Origin: an uncultured Candidatus Saccharibacteria bacterium
Lineage (GTDB): Bacteria > Patescibacteriota > Saccharimonadia > Saccharimonadales > Saccharimonadaceae
Reading direction: 5' to 3'
Assembly: GCA_938046775.1 (NCBI GenBank)
Contig: CALIXB010000015.1
Coordinates: 1-46,925, forward strand
Length of the DNA stretch: 46,925 nt
Shown: positions 13,853-23,394 of the stretch, piece after piece
Numbering within the stretch: the first letter of the stretch is position 1
Layout of the letters: each line of letters opens with the position of its first letter
Notes under the pieces: generated by a model
What the model was told of the DNA's origin: nothing
The model's database searches: none
Seen by the model: the letters and a program-made list of their open reading frames with translations, nothing else
Translations under genes and position numbers: made by a program

Positions 13853-16800
13853 GTGGCAAAAAAACCATCCACAAGCAGCGAGCGCGTCTATTTCACCTCT
13901 GGTGACAACGCCCTGCCGCTGCCAAACCTAATCGCTCACCAAAAAGATTCTTGGCGCTGGTTCGTCGAAGAAGGTTTGAGTGAGATATTTTCAGAAGTTA
14001 ATCCAATTGACGACTATACTGGTCAAAAGTTGTCATTGAAATTCGGCAAATATTATTTTGGCGAGCCGAAAAACACCGACCAGTTTGCTAAAGAAAATAA
14101 CTTGACATTTGAAGCGCCTCTGCACGCGACGGTTGAATTGACCAACAAGACAACTGGTCTGGTTGAGGAGCAAGAAATTTACCTTGGTGAATATCCATGG
14201 ATGACCGATCGTGGTACGTTTGTTATTAACGGTACTGAGCGTGTAGTTGTCAGTCAGCTGATTCGTTCAGCGGGTGTATTCTTCACGGCTGAAACTGTGG
14301 CTGGTCGTAACTATTACGGCGCAAAGATTATTCCAGGCCGTGGTGCATGGATGGAGTTTGAGACGGCTTCTAATGGTGTGATTTACGTGAAGATCGATCG
14401 CCGCCGCAAGATTCCAGCAACGACATTGCTACGTGCTTTGGGCTACCCAAAGACTAGCGAAATTAAGGAGTTGTTTGCTGATATTGACACAGGCGACGTG
14501 AAATACATTGAGGAAACTCTAGACAAGGACACGGCGCGTGGTGCGAATGAGGCGCTAATTGAGGTTTATCGTCGTTTGCGTCCAGGTGATTTGGCGACGG
14601 TTGATAATGCTCGTCAGATGATTGAGCGGATGTTCTTTGACTTCAAGCGATTTGATTACTCCCGCGTTGGTCGTTATAAGATCAATCAGCGTTTGGGTCT
14701 TGATGTTGCTAATACGACTGAAAATCGTACGTTGCAGATGAGCGACTTGGTGGCGATTTTGCGTGAAGTGATTCGTCTTAACAACACCCAGGAGCCAGCT
14801 GATGACATTGACGCGTTGAATAATCGCCGTGTTCGTTTGGTTGGCGAGCTGATTGCCCGTCAGTTCCGCGTTGGTATGCTCAGGATGCAGCGCAACGCCA
14901 TGGACCGCATGAGCGTGGCTGATATGGAAAGTGTTAGCCCAAGTCAGCTGATTAATGCTCGTCCAATTGTGGCGGCAGTGCGTGAATTCTTTACCTCAAG
15001 TCAGTTGTCGCAGCTACTTGACGAGGTTAACCCATTGTCAGAATTGAGCCATAAGCGACGCTTGAGCTCAACTGGCCCTGGCGGTTTGAGTCGTGAGCGC
15101 GCCGGATTTGAAGTTCGTGATGCTCACCCGACACATTACGGCCGTATCTGTTCAGTGGAAACACCAGAAGGTGCTAACGTTGGTTTGGTGTTGAACTTGG
15201 CGGCTTATGCTCGGGTTAACGAGTATGGTTTCATTGAGACTCCATATCTACGCGTCAAAGACGGTCGCGTGACTGACGAGCTTGTTTATCTGGATGCTTC
15301 ACAGGAAATCGGTGAAGTTATCGCTGACGCTGGTGAAGTTTTGAATGAAGATGGTACTTTCCGCGATGAGCGCGTTAATGCTCGTAATAATATGCAGCCA
15401 TCACAGGTTGACGCTAGCCAAGTTACTTTTATGGACGCAGCTCACCGTCAGATTCTGGGATCAACTGCAGCGTTGGTTCCGTTCATTGAGAAGACTCGCG
15501 TTGACCGCGCCTTGACTGGCTCAAACATGCAACGTCAGGCTGTGCCACTTCTTACTCCGGAGTCGGCAACTGTTGGTACTGGAATTGAGAAGGCTGTGGC
15601 TGAAAATAGTGGTCACTTAATCCAGGCTGAGGCAAATGGTGAAGTTGTTCGTGCTGATGCGGATGAGATCCATGTTAAATATGCTGACGGTGTAAAGATT
15701 TACACCCTGAAGCACTTTGTGAAGAATAATGACGATCGTTGTTACAACCAAAAAGTTCGTGTTGAGCGCGGCGATAAGGTGAAGAAGGGCGATATTCTGA
15801 TTGAAGGCGCCTCAATTGCTGGTGGTGAAATTGCCCTAGGTAAGAACTTGTTGGTGGCCTTTATGCCATGGGGTGGCTACAACATGGAAGACGCGATTAT
15901 CATGAGCCGTCGTTTGGTTGAAGATGATCGATTGACCAGTATCAATATTAAGGATTACACCGTTGAGGTCCGTGAGACGAAGCTTGGTCCGGAGATTGTG
16001 ACGCGCGATATTCCAAACGTTTCTGAGGAAAGTCTGCGCCACTTGGATGAGAATGGAATTGTCCAAATTGGTTCTGAGGTTAAGGCGGGCGATGTTTTGG
16101 TTGGTAAGATTACACCAAAGGGTGAACAAGAACTGAGTTCTGAGGAACGCCTCTTGCGTGCTATCTTTGGTGAGAAGGCTAAGGATGTCCGTGATACCTC
16201 ACAGCGCATGAATAATGCTGGCGGCGGTAAAGTTGTCGGCGTGAAGATTTTCAGCCGTGAGAATGGCCATGAATTGAAGGCTGGTGTCTTGATGCAGATC
16301 CAGATTTTTGTGGCGCAACTACGAAAGATTGGTGTTGGTGATAAGATGGCCGGACGCTTTGGCAACAAGGGCGTTGTAGCAAAAGTTCTGCCAGTTGAGG
16401 ATATGCCGTTCCTAGAAGATGGTACGCCGGTTGATGTGATCTTGAACCCACTCGGTGTGCCAAGCCGTATGAACCTTGGTCAGCTGTTTGAAACACACCT
16501 CGGTATGGCGGCGCGAGCATTGGGCTACCGCGTGGCAACTCCGTCCTTTAACGGCGTGCCAAGCGAGAAAATTTCTGATGAACTAGAAAAAGCAGGACTA
16601 GCACGTGATGGTAAAAGCCAACTATTTGATGGCCGCACCGGCGAGGCCTTTGAAGAGCGCACCACGGTTGGTGTGATGCATATGATTAAGTTGCACCACA
16701 TGGTTTCTGACAAGATTCACGCTCGTTCAACTGGTCCATACACCATGGTGACTCAGCAGCCACTTGGCGGTAAGGCACAAAACGGTGGTCAGCGCTTCGG

Positions 16801-17197
16801 TGAGATGGAGGTGTGGGCATTGGAAGCCTACGGTGCTGCTGCAACCTTGCAGGAAATGTTGACAATTAAGTCCGACGATGTCTATGGCCGCGCCAAAGCA
16901 TACGAGTCAATAATCAAAGACGAACCGATTGTCGGTCCAAAACTGCCAGAATCCTTCAACGTGTTAGTTAAGGAGCTTCAAGGCTTGGGTCTTCGGGTTG
17001 ACTTGGTTGATGACGAAGCGACAGTTGACGCTGAGCATGTTATCGCTTCAAGCGGCCCAGAGGATAAGACTGTGGCTACTAATGATGAAGAAGAGAAAGA
17101 AGTATACTTGGATGAGTCAGACGACATCGGCGAAATTGACGGCGGTATGAGTGTGCAAGATATTGATGAAGTAGAAGAAATAAAGGAGGACGCGTAA
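13853..17197 (+). CDS. rpoB: DNA-directed RNA polymerase subunit beta
   Basis: About 1114 aa, normal for a beta subunit without the large insertions of E. coli. Diagnostic blocks include SQLSQLLDEVNPLSE and HKRRLSSTGPGG (rifampicin region), FEVRDAHPTHYGRIC, ETPEGANVGL, VAFMPWGGYNMEDAI and GDKMAGRFGNKG (catalytic-centre contacts), and TQQPLGGKAQNGGQRFGEME near the end. In the rifampicin pocket the counterparts of E. coli D516, H526 and S531 are kept, while N518 is Val and L533 is Thr. I prefer GTG 13853 (VAKKPS...), with AGGAG 11 nt upstream; GTG 13841 overlaps that ribosome site. The C-terminus carries an acidic tail. Co-transcribed with rpoC (1-nt gap). Confidence 0.97.
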   Translation: MAKKPSTSSERVYFTSGDNALPLPNLIAHQKDSWRWFVEEGLSEIFSEVNPIDDYTGQKLSLKFGKYYFGEPKNTDQFAKENNLTFEAPLHATVELTNKTTGLVEEQEIYLGEYPWMTDRGTFVINGTERVVVSQLIRSAGVFFTAETVAGRNYYGAKIIPGRGAWMEFETASNGVIYVKIDRRRKIPATTLLRALGYPKTSEIKELFADIDTGDVKYIEETLDKDTARGANEALIEVYRRLRPGDLATVDNARQMIERMFFDFKRFDYSRVGRYKINQRLGLDVANTTENRTLQMSDLVAILREVIRLNNTQEPADDIDALNNRRVRLVGELIARQFRVGMLRMQRNAMDRMSVADMESVSPSQLINARPIVAAVREFFTSSQLSQLLDEVNPLSELSHKRRLSSTGPGGLSRERAGFEVRDAHPTHYGRICSVETPEGANVGLVLNLAAYARVNEYGFIETPYLRVKDGRVTDELVYLDASQEIGEVIADAGEVLNEDGTFRDERVNARNNMQPSQVDASQVTFMDAAHRQILGSTAALVPFIEKTRVDRALTGSNMQRQAVPLLTPESATVGTGIEKAVAENSGHLIQAEANGEVVRADADEIHVKYADGVKIYTLKHFVKNNDDRCYNQKVRVERGDKVKKGDILIEGASIAGGEIALGKNLLVAFMPWGGYNMEDAIIMSRRLVEDDRLTSINIKDYTVEVRETKLGPEIVTRDIPNVSEESLRHLDENGIVQIGSEVKAGDVLVGKITPKGEQELSSEERLLRAIFGEKAKDVRDTSQRMNNAGGGKVVGVKIFSRENGHELKAGVLMQIQIFVAQLRKIGVGDKMAGRFGNKGVVAKVLPVEDMPFLEDGTPVDVILNPLGVPSRMNLGQLFETHLGMAARALGYRVATPSFNGVPSEKISDELEKAGLARDGKSQLFDGRTGEAFEERTTVGVMHMIKLHHMVSDKIHARSTGPYTMVTQQPLGGKAQNGGQRFGEMEVWALEAYGAAATLQEMLTIKSDDVYGRAKAYESIIKDEPIVGPKLPESFNVLVKELQGLGLRVDLVDDEATVDAEHVIASSGPEDKTVATNDEEEKEVYLDESDDIGEIDGGMSVQDIDEVEEIKEDA

Positions 17198-17198
17198 G

Positions 17199-20100
17199 AT
17201 GGCAAATTCTGCATTTAACGCAACGGGCATCAGCGATTTTGACGCGGTTCGTTTGGCGGTAGCTAGCCCAGAAGATATTCTGAAGTGGAGCTACGGTGAG
17301 GTTTTGAAGCCAGAGACAATTAACTACCGCACCCAAAAGCCAGAGCGTGACGGCTTGTTCTGCGAGCGAATCTTCGGTCCGGTTAAGGACATCAATCCGC
17401 ACGATTCCAAGCTCAAGGGCGTACGTTCGCGCGAAGCTGCGGTTGACAAAAACGGTGAGCTTGTTACCAAGTCGATCGTTCGTCGTGAGCGAATGGGCCA
17501 CATCCAACTGGCAGTACCAGTGGCGCACATTTGGTTTATGCGTGGCACACCAAGCGCCATGAGTCAGCTGCTTGGTATGACGGTCCGTAATATTGAGAAG
17601 ATTGTTTACTTTGCAACTTACGTTATCTTGAATGTTGACGAGGAAACTCGTGATCAATATTTGGCAGATTTGGAAGCGGAAACTGATTTGGCTCGTAAAG
17701 CTATCAAACTCCGCTATGAAAAAATGGCCGAGGAAGATGGTGCTGACGTTAAGCAATTAGCCAAAGAGCAAAGCCGCGAAGTTGAAGAGCTGGAAGAAAA
17801 TTACGTCGGTAAGAAGTCGCAATTGGAAGGCTTAAACAAGGGCGCGCTGATTTCAGAAACTGAATATCGCAATTTGCCGGAAGAGTATGATGAGCTGATT
17901 GAAGTTGGCATGGGTGCTAGCGCAGTGAAGTCACTTCTGGATAATATTGACCTGCCAAAGCTAATTGCGGAATTGACTGAAGAAGCTGAAGGTGCGAAGG
18001 GTCAGCGACAGAAGAAGCTATTGAAGCGATTGAAGATGTTGGAGAGTATGGAAGCTGCCGGCATTAAGCCATCTAGTCTATGTATGACGGTTCTACCAGT
18101 GATTCCTCCGGATCTTCGCCCGATGGTGGCGCTGTCTGGTGGCCGATTTGCGACATCTGACTTGAATGACTTGTATCGCCGAATTATTAACCGCAACAAC
18201 CGCTTGAAGAAGTTGATTGAGCTTAATGCGCCAGAAGTTATTCAGCGCAATGAAAAGCGTATGCTGCAAGAGGCGGTTGATGCTTTGATTGACAATTCAG
18301 CATCACGTGGTCGCGCCGTTAGCTCAACTGGTGGTCGCCGTAGCCTAAAGAGCTTGAGTGATATGCTGAAGGGTAAGCAAGGCCGTTTCCGTCAGAACCT
18401 TCTTGGTAAGCGTGTTGACTATTCTGGCCGTTCGGTAATCGTGGTTGGTCCAAAATTGAAGATCCACCAGTGTGGTTTGCCAAAGCAAATGGCACTAGAA
18501 CTATTTAAGCCGTTTGTCATTAGCTGGTTGATTAAGAACGAATTTGCGCACAATATTCGCTCAGCTTCACGCCTAATTGAGGCTGGCGAGGCAGTGATTT
18601 GGGACGCGCTTGATTCAGCAATTGAAGGTAAGTATGTACTACTCAACCGCGCGCCAAGCTTGCACCGTTTGTCAATTCAGGCCTTTCAGCCAGTTCTAGT
18701 CGAAGGAAAAGCTATCCAATTACATCCACTAGTTTGTGCTGGATTTAACGCCGACTTTGACGGCGACCAGATGGCTGTTCACTTGCCGTTATCAAAGGAA
18801 GCCCAGGCTGAGGCTCGCGAATTGATGAGCGCAACTGCCAACTTGTTGAAGCCTGCTGACGGTGCGCCAGTTCTGCACATCTCACAGGACATTGTGCTGG
18901 GTAACTATTACCTAACTTACGACAAGCCGCAAGCTCAGACTGACGATATCAAAACCTACAGCTCAGTTTATGAGGCAGAGATGGCGTACGATAAGGGCGC
19001 AATTCAATTGCAAACCCCAATCCGTATTTTTGCCAAGGGCGAAATGCGCCAGACAACTTTGGGCCGTGTCTTCTTTAATGAGATTCTGCCAGAGGACTTC
19101 CCTTACGATAACAACGTTCAGACTAAGAAACAGCTGAAGAAGGTATTGGCGCAAATCTTTAACAAGTACGGCGCTGAAGAGACCGCTAAAATCGCTGACC
19201 GCATGAAGGGCCAGGCTTTCCGCTTTGCGACAACTGCGGCCGTGTCGACCGGTATGACCGACTACGTGCACTTTGATGAAATCTCTGAGTTTGTGGCTGA
19301 AGGTGACGCCAAGGCGGCTTTGATTTCTGAGCAGTTCGACCAAGGTTTGATCACTGAGGAAGAGCGCTACAATTTGACGGTCAGTGCCTGGCGAAACGTT
19401 GACAATAAGATTACCGCGTTCTTGAAGGACCAATTAGCACACATGGACACCAGTATTTCCATGATGGTTAACTCTGGTGCGCGTGGTGATATTTCCAACG
19501 TGAAGCTGGCGAGCGCCATGATTGGTATTCAGATGGACGCAACCAACCACGAAATTGAGCTGCCAATCCGTAGTTCCTACACTGGTGGTCTGTCCAGCCT
19601 TGAGGCCTTCGTGGCAACACGTGGTGCACGTAAAGGTCTGATCGACACCGCGCTGAAGACTGCTGACTCAGGCTACCTGACTCGTCGTTTGGTCGACGTG
19701 GCGCAGGACGTCTTCACGGTTGAGGATGTTGAAGGTGACGACGAAGGTTACGCAATCTACCGTTCAGAAACTGAGGAAACGATGATCGACTTCTCGAACC
19801 GCTTGGCTGGTCGTTACGCCGCCGAGACAATTCCGGGTCACGTCAACAAGGATGAATTGATCACTCGTGAAATCGCTGACTCAATTGATGATGATGAAAG
19901 TATCCAGAGTGTCAAGATTCAATCAGTCCTGTCAACCAACAACCTCAACGGCATCCCGCAGCGCAGCTACGGTGTTGATATGTCAACTGGTAAATTGGTT
20001 GGTAATCATCAGCCAGTCGGTGTCATCGCTGCTCAGTCGGTCGGTGAGCCAGGTACTCAGCTGACCTTGCGTACTTTCCACAACTCTGGTGTGGCCGGCG

Positions 20101-21044
20101 GTGACATCACCCAAGGTCTGCCGCGTGTTGAAGAATTGTTTGAGGCGCGCACACCAAAGGGTCAGGCGTTTGTTACGGAAATTGCCGGGTTAGTTGACGT
20201 TTGGGAAGATGGCAAGAAGTACATCGTCCAAGTTACCCCAGAATCGGGCAAGGTTGAGCGCTTGCCGCTGGACGGCCGAACCATCGTAGTTAAGGCCGGT
20301 TCAAGCGTCAAGGCCGGCGACGTACTAGCAACTGGCGAAGGCGACACTCGCCCGCTCATCGCACCATTTGACGGTGTGGTTGAGTCGGCTGAGGATACTT
20401 TGGTGATCGCGGCTGAGGCTGGTGCACCAGCTCGCTATGAAATCCCAGGCACTATGCAATTGGTTATCAAGGCTAACGACGTCGTTGAGGCCGGTGACCG
20501 TTTGACGGCTGGTTCATTGAACCTACACGACTTGATGCGACTGAAGGGTGTCGAGGCAACTCAGCGCTACATTATCAATGAAGTGCTACGTATTTACGCC
20601 GCTCAGGGTCAAGACGTGGCTGACAAGCACCTGGAGATCATCGTTCGCCAGATGTTCAGTCGCGTCCAGATTGAAGATGCGGGCGATAGCGACTTTGTGA
20701 CGGGTGACATCGTCTCTAAGGCAGCGGTAGTGAACACCAACAAACAATTGGCCGCTGAAGGTAAAAACCTCATCAGCTACACCCAGTTGCTGCTCGGTAT
20801 CACTAAAGTGTCCATCTGGAGCGACTCATGGCTATCTGCTGCGTCCTTCCAGGATACCACTCGCGTGCTGATCAACGCTGCCGTATCTGGTCGTGCTGAC
20901 CACCTGCATGGCCTCAAGGAAAACGTCATCATCGGCCGCAAGATCCCAGTGGGAACAGGCGCTGTCGAAGAGGCGGAAACCGACGAGCCAAGTGAGGACG
21001 AGTTCGCTGACAGTCAGGAAGAGGAGTTGGTTGTAGCTGTATAA
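17199..21044 (+). CDS. rpoC: DNA-directed RNA polymerase subunit beta', lacking both zinc sites
   Basis: 1281-aa catalytic subunit. NADFDGDQM (residues 517-525) holds the three Asp that bind the active-site Mg. GLLGKRVDYSGRSVIVVGP-type sequence (LLGKRVDYSGRSVIV), NRAPSLHRLSIQAF, and AAQSVGEPGTQLTLRTFH (bridge helix/trigger loop) are intact. Two expected features are missing. After LFCERIFGPVKD the N-terminal zinc ribbon (C-x-C...C-x-x-C) is replaced by a segment without cysteine before RRERMGHI. In the second site, SVLSTNNLNGIPQRSYG stands where SVxxCxxxxGVCxxCYG is usual, and the remote Cys (DDCG) is Glu. Only four cysteines remain in the protein, none in these positions. AGGAGG lies 9 nt before the ATG. 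Confidence 0.97.
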   Translation: MANSAFNATGISDFDAVRLAVASPEDILKWSYGEVLKPETINYRTQKPERDGLFCERIFGPVKDINPHDSKLKGVRSREAAVDKNGELVTKSIVRRERMGHIQLAVPVAHIWFMRGTPSAMSQLLGMTVRNIEKIVYFATYVILNVDEETRDQYLADLEAETDLARKAIKLRYEKMAEEDGADVKQLAKEQSREVEELEENYVGKKSQLEGLNKGALISETEYRNLPEEYDELIEVGMGASAVKSLLDNIDLPKLIAELTEEAEGAKGQRQKKLLKRLKMLESMEAAGIKPSSLCMTVLPVIPPDLRPMVALSGGRFATSDLNDLYRRIINRNNRLKKLIELNAPEVIQRNEKRMLQEAVDALIDNSASRGRAVSSTGGRRSLKSLSDMLKGKQGRFRQNLLGKRVDYSGRSVIVVGPKLKIHQCGLPKQMALELFKPFVISWLIKNEFAHNIRSASRLIEAGEAVIWDALDSAIEGKYVLLNRAPSLHRLSIQAFQPVLVEGKAIQLHPLVCAGFNADFDGDQMAVHLPLSKEAQAEARELMSATANLLKPADGAPVLHISQDIVLGNYYLTYDKPQAQTDDIKTYSSVYEAEMAYDKGAIQLQTPIRIFAKGEMRQTTLGRVFFNEILPEDFPYDNNVQTKKQLKKVLAQIFNKYGAEETAKIADRMKGQAFRFATTAAVSTGMTDYVHFDEISEFVAEGDAKAALISEQFDQGLITEEERYNLTVSAWRNVDNKITAFLKDQLAHMDTSISMMVNSGARGDISNVKLASAMIGIQMDATNHEIELPIRSSYTGGLSSLEAFVATRGARKGLIDTALKTADSGYLTRRLVDVAQDVFTVEDVEGDDEGYAIYRSETEETMIDFSNRLAGRYAAETIPGHVNKDELITREIADSIDDDESIQSVKIQSVLSTNNLNGIPQRSYGVDMSTGKLVGNHQPVGVIAAQSVGEPGTQLTLRTFHNSGVAGGDITQGLPRVEELFEARTPKGQAFVTEIAGLVDVWEDGKKYIVQVTPESGKVERLPLDGRTIVVKAGSSVKAGDVLATGEGDTRPLIAPFDGVVESAEDTLVIAAEAGAPARYEIPGTMQLVIKANDVVEAGDRLTAGSLNLHDLMRLKGVEATQRYIINEVLRIYAAQGQDVADKHLEIIVRQMFSRVQIEDAGDSDFVTGDIVSKAAVVNTNKQLAAEGKNLISYTQLLLGITKVSIWSDSWLSAASFQDTTRVLINAAVSGRADHLHGLKENVIIGRKIPVGTGAVEEAETDEPSEDEFADSQEEELVVAV

Positions 21045-21066
21045 GCCAACTAGCTTCCTTTCTCAG

Positions 21067-21098
21067 AAAACCGCCCCGATGAGTACGGGGCGGTTTTT
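21067..21098 (+). terminator. Strong terminator after rpoC
   Basis: AAAACCGCCCCG (21067-21078) pairs with CGGGGCGGTTTT (21086-21097), 12 bp, 7-nt loop, T run. Confidence 0.92.
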
Positions 21099-21132
21099 GC
21101 TGTATTCAGTAGAGATAGACTAGTTATATAGA

Positions 21133-21161
21133 TTGACGATAATACAATAAGTATGTATAAT
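21133..21161 (+). promoter_or_regulatory. Promoter of the 482-aa unknown gene
   Basis: TTGACG (21133-21138), 17-nt spacer, TATAAT (21156-21161). A leader of about 50 nt and a ribosome site AGGAGA follow. Confidence 0.75.
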
Positions 21162-21220
21162 TATAAAATGTGTGGGCATTATCATAGGTAGACTATTTTA
21201 TTAAAAATATAGGAGAAGAT

Positions 21221-22669
21221 ATGTCAGAACGCGGTCGTCCATTGATGTCGGCAGGAAATCGGGATATAGCAACTGCTTGGGAATATGCCCTGCGGTATGC
21301 TGGTGAAGAGGGGCATATTGCGACGCTCCCGGAAATTATCGAAGCAAGAGAGCTAGCTTACGAATCTTTCTGTAGAAAACATCACGGTGAACCGGGAAGG
21401 GATGAAACACTGCTCAGGAGAGCATGGAATCAAGCTTATGCTAGTGCAAGTAGTGAATATGTCGGAACGGGTGCTGATGGTTGCCAGAAAATTATTGTAG
21501 CTCATGGTGTTGGCCCACTATCTAACTTAGATGGAATTAAGGAGGCCTATGATCATGATCTTCGGGAAAACCCAGGAGGGGTAATTAGTACGGAGCAGTT
21601 TCGTAGTCTAGAGAATGGTAGCTATGGGGAGGTAAGGGTTATTGATGCCGATGAATTTGTCCCCTTGGCCGGGCAGTTATATAGGGATGGTGTCGAGATT
21701 CCAGAAGTAACCGTGCTCGATAAAGTAGACTATGAGAATTTTGTAAGGGAGAGACGCCTCGCTGCGAATGGTGAGAGGCTACTCGACCTACATCAGGCTA
21801 TGCGTGATCCGCTGATAAGGATGCGTTTGGGCTCGCAGGCGTGTAGATATCTATGTACGCAGGCAAACCTAGCAGAAGACGTATTGAGACGAGCCGGGAG
21901 ACTGATATATGGAGATCCTGTGCACATTATTGAACCTGTCTTCGAGACCAGGGGGCATGATTTAAGCGAACCAATGCCTTGTCGCCTATCATATAAAGAA
22001 CATGTGGAACAAATCGCTACTTTAGGCAGGAATGCCGCGGCGCATATACTTGGTATTAAAGATTTTCAAGCACTGTATGCGAGGTGGAACAAGATGCTGG
22101 TTAGTCCATATTTTGCCAATCCAAGATCCTTTAGTAACTTTGTAGCTGTGCCAAAAGAAGCAGATATAGAAGCCGGTATCGGCGAATTACCTACAGCAGA
22201 AGAAATACTATCTGAAGACCCAGAACGTTTCATGCGGTCGACCGATGGAGAGGATGTGTCAGTGATTACGCCTGTGCGACTGGGTGACATTGGAGGAAAG
22301 ACGTTCACACATTACCCAAAAGTTTCTCTAAAGGAACCATGCATGGACTCTAGTGACATGGAGTATCTGGTGAAATCATGCACTCCAGTTGGGGAGTATA
22401 AGACTTTTATGGTAGATGATGATTTCTTTCTGCGTTATACACTTGATCAGGTGTTCAGAATAAAACCTCGTGGTGCAAATGCATATAGAATCGTTAATAT
22501 TGGTCGTAGGCATGAGCATAAGCCCGGCTACACATTGGTAACAGTCCAGTTCTTCATGGCTGATATTGACACGTCACGTCGTGTACCTCGTGCTGAGGAG
22601 ATAAGTACTGACTTTGATAAACTGATGGATGCACGTGGCGTGCGATATCAGAATAATAGCGATAGCTGA
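21221..22669 (+). CDS. Hypothetical protein, 482 aa
   Basis: Not recognised. Soluble, mixed-charge protein without signal peptide or membrane segment. It begins with a helical part (GRPLMSAGNRDIATAWEYAL) and ends with a beta-rich part (FMVDDDFFLRYTLDQVFRIK, YTLVTVQFFMADIDT). The sequence CRKHHGEPGRDE and a few cysteines do not form a clear metal site. Ribosome site AGGAGA, 6 nt before ATG. It has its own strong promoter and sits alone between rpoC and the rpsL leader. Arg is coded by AGA/AGG much more often than in rpoBC beside it, which may reflect lower expression or a different origin. Similar-looking unknown genes are at 33291 and 40590. Confidence 0.65.
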   Translation: MSERGRPLMSAGNRDIATAWEYALRYAGEEGHIATLPEIIEARELAYESFCRKHHGEPGRDETLLRRAWNQAYASASSEYVGTGADGCQKIIVAHGVGPLSNLDGIKEAYDHDLRENPGGVISTEQFRSLENGSYGEVRVIDADEFVPLAGQLYRDGVEIPEVTVLDKVDYENFVRERRLAANGERLLDLHQAMRDPLIRMRLGSQACRYLCTQANLAEDVLRRAGRLIYGDPVHIIEPVFETRGHDLSEPMPCRLSYKEHVEQIATLGRNAAAHILGIKDFQALYARWNKMLVSPYFANPRSFSNFVAVPKEADIEAGIGELPTAEEILSEDPERFMRSTDGEDVSVITPVRLGDIGGKTFTHYPKVSLKEPCMDSSDMEYLVKSCTPVGEYKTFMVDDDFFLRYTLDQVFRIKPRGANAYRIVNIGRRHEHKPGYTLVTVQFFMADIDTSRRVPRAEEISTDFDKLMDARGVRYQNNSDS

Positions 22670-22733
22670 TACGATACAACGCGGCGTGTAGCAGGCGTAT
22701 TCCCCATGTAAGAGATCTAAAGGAAGTCGCCAC

Positions 22734-22763
22734 TTGAAGTATCGGCTGAACCTGTGTTATAAT
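22734..22763 (+). promoter_or_regulatory. Extended -10 promoter of the rpsL-rpsG leader
   Basis: TTGAAG (22734-22739), 18-nt spacer, TGT + TATAAT (22758-22763). The next start codon is 215 nt away, so the RNA begins with a very long leader. Confidence 0.75.
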
Positions 22764-22769
22764 CTCCCC

Positions 22770-22978
22770 AGAGTTTCCTCTTTTCGGAGCGCGCGGTGGT
22801 TTGGATGTGTACAGACCGAATGCTCGGCAGAAAAGGTAAAGACACGGGGCGGAGTTGCTGAATCCAAGCCGTAGGCGCTAAGAGAAGCTGGTTTTTGCGT
22901 GTAAACGCTGTTGCCAGCCCACTCTGCGCCACCAGGCGAAATCGCCATAAATTAGTAAATCAACCAAGGAGAAATTGG
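22770..22978 (+). ncRNA. Long structured leader of rpsL-rpsG (candidate cis-regulatory RNA)
   Basis: About 209 nt with no convincing ORF. Visible helices: GGTTTGGAT (22798-22806) with ATCCAAGCC (22862-22870), 9 bp with one G-U; alternatively GGTTTG with CAGACC (22813-22818). Downstream GGCGC (22874-22878) with GCGCC (22926-22930), inside it GCTGG (22887-22891) with CCAGC (22914-22918), and inside that GCGT-GTAA-ACGC (22897-22908), a GNRA tetraloop. A last hairpin GGCG-AAAT-CGCC lies before the ribosome site AAGGAG. The overlap of alternative partners suggests switching. No match to RNase P, tmRNA, SRP or a known riboswitch could be made by eye. It may be an autoregulatory ribosomal-protein leader or an independent small RNA. 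Confidence 0.55.
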
Positions 22979-23392
22979 ATGCCAACAATCAACCAATTGG
23001 TGCGCAAACCGCGCCAAACGGCCAAGAAAAAGTCCAAGTCGCCAGCACTGGGTCGCATTCACAACGCCCTGAAAACGCGTTACTACGACCAAAATGCACC
23101 GCTCAAGCGTGGTGTTTGTGTGCGCGTGACGACCAAGACACCAAAGAAACCAAACTCAGCGCTGCGTAAAGTTGCCCGCGTGAAACTAAACAACGGCTAC
23201 GAAGTCTGGGCCTACATCGGTGGTGAGGGTCACAACTTACAGGAGCATGCTGTGGTCTTGATCCGCGGCGGCCGTGTGCCTGACCTTCCAGGTGTGCGTT
23301 ATCACATCGTTCGTGGCGCGTTGGACCTCCAGGGTGTCAACAACCGCAAGCGGGGCCGTTCGAAGTACGGTACCAAGAAAGGGGATAAGTAA
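22979..23392 (+). CDS. rpsL: Small subunit ribosomal protein uS12
   Basis: 137-aa S12, part of the decoding centre of the 30S subunit. PTINQLVRKPR start, TKTPKKPNSALRKVARV (residues around the streptomycin loop, with the conserved K-P-N-S-A), GEGHNLQEH and RGGRVPDLPGVRYHIVRG are all present. Start ATG 22979 has AAGGAG upstream; the frame is open further to 22895 but that part lies in the structured leader and is not S12. Followed after 2 nt by rpsG. Confidence 0.98.
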   Translation: MPTINQLVRKPRQTAKKKSKSPALGRIHNALKTRYYDQNAPLKRGVCVRVTTKTPKKPNSALRKVARVKLNNGYEVWAYIGGEGHNLQEHAVVLIRGGRVPDLPGVRYHIVRGALDLQGVNNRKRGRSKYGTKKGDK

Positions 23393-23394
23393 TC

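Noticed and set aside
22895..22978. N-terminal extension of ribosomal protein S12
   Set aside because: Lies in the structured leader; S12 begins at 22979 with a good ribosome site.
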